Source: Sulfurimonas autotrophica (GTDB taxonomy: Bacteria > Campylobacterota > Campylobacteria > Campylobacterales > Sulfurimonadaceae). From it: DNA of 10,110 bases. How positions within the stretch are numbered: position 1 is the stretch's first letter; each line of letters begins with the position of its first letter. The stretch is taken from assembly GCA_015662405.1 (NCBI GenBank), contig DQUE01000119.1, positions 1-10,110 of the forward strand, read 5' to 3'. The notes under the pieces were generated by a model. That model saw nothing but the letters and a program-made list of their open reading frames with translations, was not told where the DNA came from and did no database searches. The position numbers were made by a program, and so were the translations under genes. Of this stretch, positions 6,476 to 10,110 are shown piece by piece.

Positions 6476-6610
6476 CTATGCTTGTGTTGGAAGGGTGTTT
6501 AGTAAAAACTTTGAGGCTTCTTTTACTATTCTATTGTATAGTTTTGTATAGTTTCGGTCTAAAATCGATAGTTTAAGCATATAATCCAATGGACTTAGCT
6601 TGGTCTGGCG
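6476..6610 (-). pseudogene. Possible C-terminal remnant of a transposase/integrase
   Basis: On the minus strand a frame between stops encodes 44 residues starting RQTKLSPLDYMLK and ending in TLPTQA. The first part resembles the C-terminal tail of DDE transposases of the IS3 type, where a basic/aromatic stretch is followed by LSP-x-x-Y. No start codon, SD or catalytic residues are present; the upstream part is missing or scrambled. The plus strand has a hydrophobic 32-codon frame from 6478 without an SD, which I do not accept. The assignment is tentative. Confidence 0.33.
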
Positions 6611-6687
6611 TTATAGTGTTTTTTAAAAGAAACATCAAACTGTATGGTCTCTTACTTAAAATAGATAAATAATCGAAAAGGAAAAAG

Positions 6688-7416
6688 ATGGAACAACTTA
6701 AAGAGTTTTTTGCATATGGTGAAAAAGTTCCCGGATATGATGTTCGGGTATTAAATGAAAGAGAAGCAAGAGCTGCCGCAGCAATACTTTTTGTTGGCGC
6801 TTTTTTAGGGTTAGTAAATGGTGTGATGCTTTCAACAGCAGTTTTTTCAAAATATTTTGTATCCTTTTTTGCACTTGATTTTACTTTGAGGGTTATCCAA
6901 CCAAGATATGCTCCAAGTCTACTGCTTGGACGTTTTTTTGTAAGTAATCAAACACCAGAATATGTTGGAGCTGAGCAAAAACGCTTTGCTTGGGCGCTGG
7001 GTATGATAATCGCTTGGCCAATGTTTTATTATTTGGTCATTGATTTTCAGCCAAACCCATTGAAAGTTCTTGTTTGTCTTATCTGTATGGCACTACTTTT
7101 TTTCGAAGCGGCTTTTTCAATATGTATAGGGTGTAAAATTTTTAATCTTCTAAAAAAAGAGAAAGCGACACATTGTCCTGGTGGTGTTTGTGAAATGAAG
7201 ATTAAAGAGCCTATTCAGACTTTTAATCCGATACAAAAGAGCATACTTGTGCTTACCGTAATAGGTATGATATATGGTATATATGCCTATATGACAAAAC
7301 TTCCTGATCGAACGAATTTAAGTAAAAAAATCAAAATAATGATGATGAGCGATGCGGAATTACAAAGAATAGAGGATGAAAAAGCTGATGCTGAGTTTGA
7401 GCAAGATGATTTTTAA
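6688..7416 (+). CDS. DUF4395 membrane protein with two cysteine pairs
   Basis: An integral membrane protein of 242 residues with a DUF4395 domain. Its hallmarks are VRVLNEREARAAA (about 19-31), DFTLRVIQPRYAPS (64-77), and EQKRFAWALG (96-105), interleaved with about four membrane segments (about 30-50, 52-70, 102-119, 126-145). Directly after the last of these comes CIGCKIF (Cys146, Cys149), and then CPGGVC (Cys163, Cys168). A further membrane segment (about 184-202) and an acidic tail (EDEKADAEFEQDDF) finish the protein. The function of DUF4395 is not established. The CXXC next to the membrane suggests thiol redox chemistry or metal binding. AAAAGGA precedes the ATG. The gene stands alone between the yfdX-like gene and metK. 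Confidence 0.82.
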   Translation: MEQLKEFFAYGEKVPGYDVRVLNEREARAAAAILFVGAFLGLVNGVMLSTAVFSKYFVSFFALDFTLRVIQPRYAPSLLLGRFFVSNQTPEYVGAEQKRFAWALGMIIAWPMFYYLVIDFQPNPLKVLVCLICMALLFFEAAFSICIGCKIFNLLKKEKATHCPGGVCEMKIKEPIQTFNPIQKSILVLTVIGMIYGIYAYMTKLPDRTNLSKKIKIMMMSDAELQRIEDEKADAEFEQDDF

Positions 7417-7492
7417 CAACAAGGAAAGAATCTCTCAAGAACATAGCAATTTTATAAATTGTATACTTAAGTATGATAGTGTAATAGTATGA

Positions 7493-7498
7493 TATAAT
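7493..7498 (+). promoter_or_regulatory. -10 box of metK
   Basis: A perfect TATAAT lies 48 nt before the metK ATG. No good -35 is present at the usual distance. Instead the 9-mer AGTATGATA occurs at 7470-7478 and 7486-7494, 16 nt apart, with the second copy running into the -10. Transcription would begin near 7505. Confidence 0.65.
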
Positions 7499-7502
7499 TC
7501 GC

Positions 7503-7546
7503 TCGATTTATAGGGCAAGACCCTGTACTTCAATAAGGAAAATCGA
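7503..7546 (+). promoter_or_regulatory. Structured metK leader that can mask the start codon
   Basis: TCGATTT (7503-7509) is a perfect complement of AAATCGA (7540-7546), which reaches the A of the metK start codon. Inside is a second stem, AGGG/CCCT (7512-7515 with 7521-7524) with loop CAAGA. The SD AAGGA (7535-7539) lies between the two stems. The fold could limit metK translation. It does not match a SAM riboswitch consensus that I know. Confidence 0.4.
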
Positions 7547-8703
7547 TGACGAAAGAGTATATATTTACTTCAGAGTCTGTAACAGAAGGGCACCCTGATA
7601 AGATGGCAGATCAGATCAGTGATGCAATTTTGGATTATATTATTGAGCATGATACAAATGCACGCGTAGCGTGCGAAACACTTGTGTCAAATGGTTTTTG
7701 TGTAATTGCAGGCGAACTGAAGACGACGGCGTATGCCCCAATGCAAGAGATTGCAAGAGAAGTTGTCCGAGATATCGGATATACAGATGCAACGTATGGT
7801 TTTGATCATAGATCAGCTGCAGTATTAAATGGAATAGGTGAGCAATCTCCCGATATAAATCAGGGTGTTGATCAAAGAGATGGACAAACAGGTGCTGGTG
7901 ATCAAGGTTTGATGTTTGGATATGCTTGTAGAGAAACAGATGTTTTGATGCCTCTGCCTATCTATTTAGCACACCGTTTAACGCAACGCTTGGCAGAAGT
8001 AAGAAAAGAGGGAATAGTTCCCTATTTACGTCCTGATGGAAAAGCACAGATAAGTGTAAAATATGTAGATGATAAACCTGTCGCTGTAGAAACAGTAGTT
8101 GTCTCCACACAACATGCGCCTGAAGTCTCTCAAGAGCAGATTCATAAAGATATTATTGCAGAAGTAATTCGTAAAACTATTCCTGCTGAAATGATGGATG
8201 AAAATACAGTTTTTCATATCAACCCCACAGGAAAATTTGTAATTGGTGGCCCGCAAGGAGATGCCGGTTTAACAGGTCGTAAAATAATTGTAGATACATA
8301 TGGTGGAAGCTGTCCTCACGGTGGTGGTGCATTTTCTGGAAAAGATCCAACAAAGGTTGACAGAAGTGCAGCATATGCAGCTCGTTGGGTTGCCAAAAAC
8401 CTTGTAGCAGCAGGTGCATGTGACAGAGTTACGATTCAAATTGCGTATGCAATTGGTGTTGTACAACCAGTCTCTATAATGGTTGATACACACAATACTG
8501 GAAAAGTCTCAGAAGAAAAAATTGAAAAGTGTGTCAAAGCACTATTTGACCTCTCTCCTGCTGGAATTATTCGATCTTTGGATCTATTAAAACCAATTTA
8601 TCGTAAAACTGCAGCTTATGGACACTTTGGTCGTGAAGAGGCAGGTTTTAACTGGGAAAAGTTAGATAGAGTTGATGCAATAAAAGAGTATTTAAATATT
8701 TAA
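7546..8703 (+). CDS. metK: S-adenosylmethionine synthetase
   Basis: MetK makes S-adenosylmethionine from methionine and ATP in the cytoplasm, releasing phosphate and diphosphate; it works as a tetramer with Mg2+ and K+. The 385 residues match the family length (384 in E. coli). ATP- and metal-binding motifs are present: GHPDK (15-19), the signature GAGDQG (116-121), the phosphate-binding loop GGGAFSGKD (259-267) followed by PTKVDRSAAY, and FVIGGPQGDAGLTGRK (231-246). All appear intact and no truncation is seen. AAGGA lies 6 nt before the ATG, and the leader can fold over the start. In H. pylori, as I recall, metK also precedes ndk; here a ferredoxin gene is inserted between them. The gap after the stop holds a large palindrome rather than a classic terminator. 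Confidence 0.98.
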   Translation: MTKEYIFTSESVTEGHPDKMADQISDAILDYIIEHDTNARVACETLVSNGFCVIAGELKTTAYAPMQEIAREVVRDIGYTDATYGFDHRSAAVLNGIGEQSPDINQGVDQRDGQTGAGDQGLMFGYACRETDVLMPLPIYLAHRLTQRLAEVRKEGIVPYLRPDGKAQISVKYVDDKPVAVETVVVSTQHAPEVSQEQIHKDIIAEVIRKTIPAEMMDENTVFHINPTGKFVIGGPQGDAGLTGRKIIVDTYGGSCPHGGGAFSGKDPTKVDRSAAYAARWVAKNLVAAGACDRVTIQIAYAIGVVQPVSIMVDTHNTGKVSEEKIEKCVKALFDLSPAGIIRSLDLLKPIYRKTAAYGHFGREEAGFNWEKLDRVDAIKEYLNI

Positions 8704-8715
8704 AATAGCTATTCT

Positions 8716-8797
8716 AAAAGTAACTATTAACTACACTTTTGAAATTATCTAATAGATTTTATCTATATTTAAAAGTGTAAAGTGTATAGTTACTTTT
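8716..8797. repeat. Nested imperfect palindrome between metK and the ferredoxin gene
   Basis: The outer arms AAAAGTAACTAT (8716-8727) and ATAGTTACTTTT (8786-8797) are perfect 12-bp complements. The inner arm TACACTTTT (8732-8740) pairs perfectly with AAAAGTGTA (8771-8779), or alternatively with the adjacent AAAGTGTA (8779-8786). At the tip ATAGAT/ATCTAT (8752-8757, 8761-8766) forms a 6-bp hairpin. It is too AT-rich and lacks the T-run for a normal terminator. No target-site duplication is obvious at its edges. Confidence 0.7.
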
Positions 8798-8819
8798 CAA
8801 TAAAAACAAGGAGAATGAA

Positions 8820-9104
8820 ATGTCAGTATTAATAACAGACACATGTATTAACTGTGGAGCTTGTATAGATGAGTGTCCAGTAGAAGCAATCGTTGATGAG
8901 GATGATAATCCAACTGGTGAGGATATCTATTATGTATATCCTGATAAATGTGTAGAGTGTGTTGGTCACCATGATGAGCCAGCATGTGCTACAGCATGTC
9001 CAACGGAAGGATGTATTGTTTGGGATGAAGTAAAAGAGAGTCCTGCACATCGTGATGACATTGTAGAAGAACAACGTTTAAATCACGAACCAGTCGTAGA
9101 ATAG
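8820..9104 (+). CDS. 2[4Fe-4S] ferredoxin (Allochromatium/YfhL type)
   Basis: A small acidic cytoplasmic electron carrier of 94 residues. The first cluster motif is CINCGACIDECP (Cys9, 12, 15, 19). The second is CVECVGHHDEPACATACP (Cys44, 47, 56, 60), with the eight-residue insertion that defines the Allochromatium vinosum-type ferredoxins. An extra cysteine (Cys65) follows, and the C-terminus is an acidic helix. In Campylobacterota such ferredoxins serve 2-oxoacid:acceptor oxidoreductases (pyruvate, 2-oxoglutarate) and, in autotrophs, the reductive TCA cycle; the actual partner here is not visible. AAGGAG (8808-8813) lies 6 nt before the ATG. A strong hairpin follows immediately after the stop, so the gene is probably a single transcription unit, or the end of one starting at metK. 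Confidence 0.93.
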   Translation: MSVLITDTCINCGACIDECPVEAIVDEDDNPTGEDIYYVYPDKCVECVGHHDEPACATACPTEGCIVWDEVKESPAHRDDIVEEQRLNHEPVVE

Positions 9105-9132
9105 TTATCAAAGCACTTTTGTGCTTTGATAA
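9105..9132 (+). terminator. Terminator-like hairpin after the ferredoxin gene
   Basis: TTATCAAAGCAC (9105-9116), loop TTTT, GTGCTTTGATAA (9121-9132): a perfect 12-bp stem starting one base after the TAG stop. It is followed by TATCCCCTTTC, not a pure T-run, so it may also protect the 3' end of the mRNA. Confidence 0.7.
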
Positions 9133-9199
9133 TATCCCCTTTCACCTCCTTTAAATCAACAAAATTTACTTTTTAAACTAAAAACAATCTTTTTTTAGA

Positions 9200-9205
9200 T
9201 ATAAT
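9200..9205 (+). promoter_or_regulatory. -10 box upstream of ndk
   Basis: A perfect TATAAT lies 34 nt before the ndk ATG, after the ferredoxin hairpin, in T-rich sequence typical of Campylobacterota promoters. No consensus -35 is seen. It would drive ndk and the following DUF177 gene. Confidence 0.6.
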
Positions 9206-9239
9206 TTCATTCTAATTTTATATTTTCAGAGGAGATTTG

Positions 9240-9653
9240 ATGGAACGTACACTATCAATAATCAAACCAGATGCAGTTGCAAAAGGTGTTATAGGCAAAA
9301 TTTTAGATCGTTTTGAGAGCAATGGTCTTAGAATTGCAGCAACAAAAAAACTACAGCTTTCTCGTGCTGATGCTGAGGCATTTTATGCTGTGCATGCTGA
9401 GAGACCTTTTTTTAATGACTTAGTTGATTTTATGATCAGTGGACCAGTTGTTGTTTCAGTTTTAGAAGGTGAAAATGCTATGCAAAAGAACCGTGATTTA
9501 ATGGGTGCAACAAACCCTAAAGAGGCTGAAGCAGGTACTATTCGTGCAGATTTCGCTGAAAATATTGATGCTAATGCAGTTCATGGTAGTGACTCAGTTG
9601 AAAATGCAGCAAATGAAATTGCATTCTTTTTTGCTGAGAGAGAGATTTCATAA
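9240..9653 (+). CDS. ndk: Nucleoside diphosphate kinase
   Basis: Ndk transfers the gamma phosphate from ATP to other (deoxy)nucleoside diphosphates in the cytoplasm, through a phosphohistidine intermediate. The 137 residues show the family's opening ERTLSIIKPDAV, the substrate-binding segment MGATNPKEAEAGTIRADF (88-105) and the active-site histidine His115 in NAVHGSDS. The length is normal for the Campylobacterota enzymes. I chose ATG 9240, with AGAGGAG (9228-9234) 5 nt upstream, over the adjacent in-frame TTG at 9237. The stop is followed after 9 nt by the DUF177 gene, so the two are almost certainly co-transcribed. Confidence 0.97.
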   Translation: MERTLSIIKPDAVAKGVIGKILDRFESNGLRIAATKKLQLSRADAEAFYAVHAERPFFNDLVDFMISGPVVVSVLEGENAMQKNRDLMGATNPKEAEAGTIRADFAENIDANAVHGSDSVENAANEIAFFFAEREIS

Positions 9654-9662
9654 GTATATCCG

Positions 9663-10016
9663 ATGAGGGTTATGCTTAGAAAAGTAACAAAAACTCCCTT
9701 AGACTTTGAAGTTACTTCTGATGATATAACTTTTAAAGGTTATTTGGAGTATCATAGTGCAAAGTTGGTTTTGCTTCAAGCAAGTATCAATGGAACACTC
9801 CAGAAATCTTGTGACATGTGTGCGGAAGATTTTACTCTTGCATTAAATGAAGATGTTGAATTTTTCATTAATGATGGTATATTTGAAGATGATGGCAGCA
9901 CGGAGTTGGATGTTGTAGAGTCTTTGGATGGTAACGTTGACATTGAAGAGCTTTTATGCTCAGAAATAGAACTTATCAAAAGTGATTATCACTCATGTGA
10001 TAATTGTAGTAAGTAA
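9663..10016 (+). CDS. DUF177/YceD-family protein
   Basis: A 117-residue acidic protein of the YceD (DUF177) family. Typical features are the paired cysteines CDMC (50-53) after a beta-rich N-terminal half, and a second pair in CDNCSK at the very end. The latter could form a zinc-binding or zinc-ribbon-like site with the first. In bacteria the family is usually encoded next to rpmF (ribosomal protein L32) and is linked to 23S rRNA or ribosome accumulation in plants and E. coli. In H. pylori a small gene sits at this place between ndk and rpmF. The ATG at 9663 lacks a strong SD; AGAGAGA inside the ndk end is about 15 nt upstream, and an ATG at 9672 is an alternative. Translation probably depends on coupling to ndk. 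Confidence 0.82.
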   Translation: MRVMLRKVTKTPLDFEVTSDDITFKGYLEYHSAKLVLLQASINGTLQKSCDMCAEDFTLALNEDVEFFINDGIFEDDGSTELDVVESLDGNVDIEELLCSEIELIKSDYHSCDNCSK

Positions 10017-10031
10017 GAAAGTTTTAGTGAC

Positions 10032-10099
10032 CTAAGCGGTCTTAGCAAAAGTGGTGGAACTGTTTCTAGCACTATAAATGAAAGAATTGCCTTTCATTT
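10032..10099 (+). other. Three successive hairpins after DUF177, the last terminator-like
   Basis: Hairpin 1: CTAAG/CTTAG (10032-10036, 10041-10045), loop CGGT. Hairpin 2: AGTG-G-TGGAA with TTCTA-G-CACT (10050-10059, 10064-10073), one mismatch and one G-T pair. Hairpin 3: AAATGAAAG/CTTTCATTT (10076-10084, 10091-10099), a perfect 9-bp stem ending in TTTTAT. No gene is recognised in 10017-10110. It may be a leader or attenuator of a downstream gene, or simply a terminator of ndk-DUF177. Confidence 0.5.
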
Positions 10100-10110
10100 T
10101 ATGAAACACA

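Noticed and set aside
6478..6576. 32-codon hydrophobic frame on the plus strand
   Set aside because: No SD precedes it, and it is antisense to a more protein-like frame; hydrophobic short frames are common in AT-rich DNA.
8026..8493. Several minus-strand frames inside metK
   Set aside because: They are antisense shadows of a well-matched metK frame, lack SDs and have unnatural composition.
10055..10071. Possible sigma-54 promoter (TGGAAC...TAGCA)
   Set aside because: The GG to GC spacing is one base too long and the -12 element is TAGC instead of TTGC.
10101..10110. ATG at 10101 as the start of the next gene
   Set aside because: No SD is present, MKH does not resemble the start of L32 (MAVPKRR), and only three codons are visible.
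1..10110. CRISPR array, tRNA, rRNA, complete IS element
   Set aside because: No regularly spaced repeats, cloverleaf sequences, rRNA-like stretches or full transposase genes were seen on either strand.

Overview
The window is AT-rich, with short intergenic gaps and AAGGA-type ribosome binding sites. It most resembles a free-living member of the Campylobacterota, in the Sulfurimonas/Sulfuricurvum/Sulfurovum range. That placement comes from the protein character and from the order metK, ferredoxin, ndk, DUF177. As I recall it, Helicobacter pylori has metK, ndk, a small gene, rpmF, plsX, fabH in the same order. The species assignment is inference.

Layout. (1) 3-837: the C-terminal part of a PIF1/RecD-like helicase cut by the window edge, then a tiny lipoprotein gene that starts with TTG. 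(2) 969-2237: a PAS-PAS-GGDEF diguanylate cyclase with intact catalytic and inhibitory motifs. It converges on a 2-Cys peroxiredoxin (minus strand) across a short bidirectional hairpin. (3) 2951-5316: an arsenic-resistance island. A tightly overlapping minus-strand operon, arsR-arsC-orf84, diverges from arsB on the plus strand. The gap between them holds a compact palindrome whose two arms are also the two -35 boxes, so one ArsR dimer site could repress both directions. orf84 encodes an unrecognised 84-residue protein with a CX4CXC motif. (4) 5317-6687: a YfdX-family periplasmic protein on the minus strand, flanked by two stretches that look like gene debris. One resembles the start of a 2-hydroxyacid dehydrogenase and the other the end of a transposase. 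(5) 6688-7416: a DUF4395 membrane protein with two cysteine pairs. (6) 7546-10016: the housekeeping block metK, 2[4Fe-4S] ferredoxin, ndk and DUF177/YceD. Its gaps hold structured elements: a leader fold over the metK start codon, a nested palindrome before the ferredoxin gene, a strong hairpin after it, and three successive hairpins after DUF177.

How the genes work together. ArsC would reduce arsenate with thioredoxin-type turnover, ArsB would export the arsenite, and ArsR would sense arsenite and release the shared promoter region. The small cysteine protein is translationally coupled to arsC, so it probably has an arsenic- or thiol-related role. The peroxiredoxin follows on the same strand 77 nt later with no clear terminator between. 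I saw no tRNA, rRNA, CRISPR array or complete insertion sequence. The most novel items are orf84, the shared-operator layout and the unexplained intergenic RNA/DNA structures. I do not see a wholly new multi-gene system.
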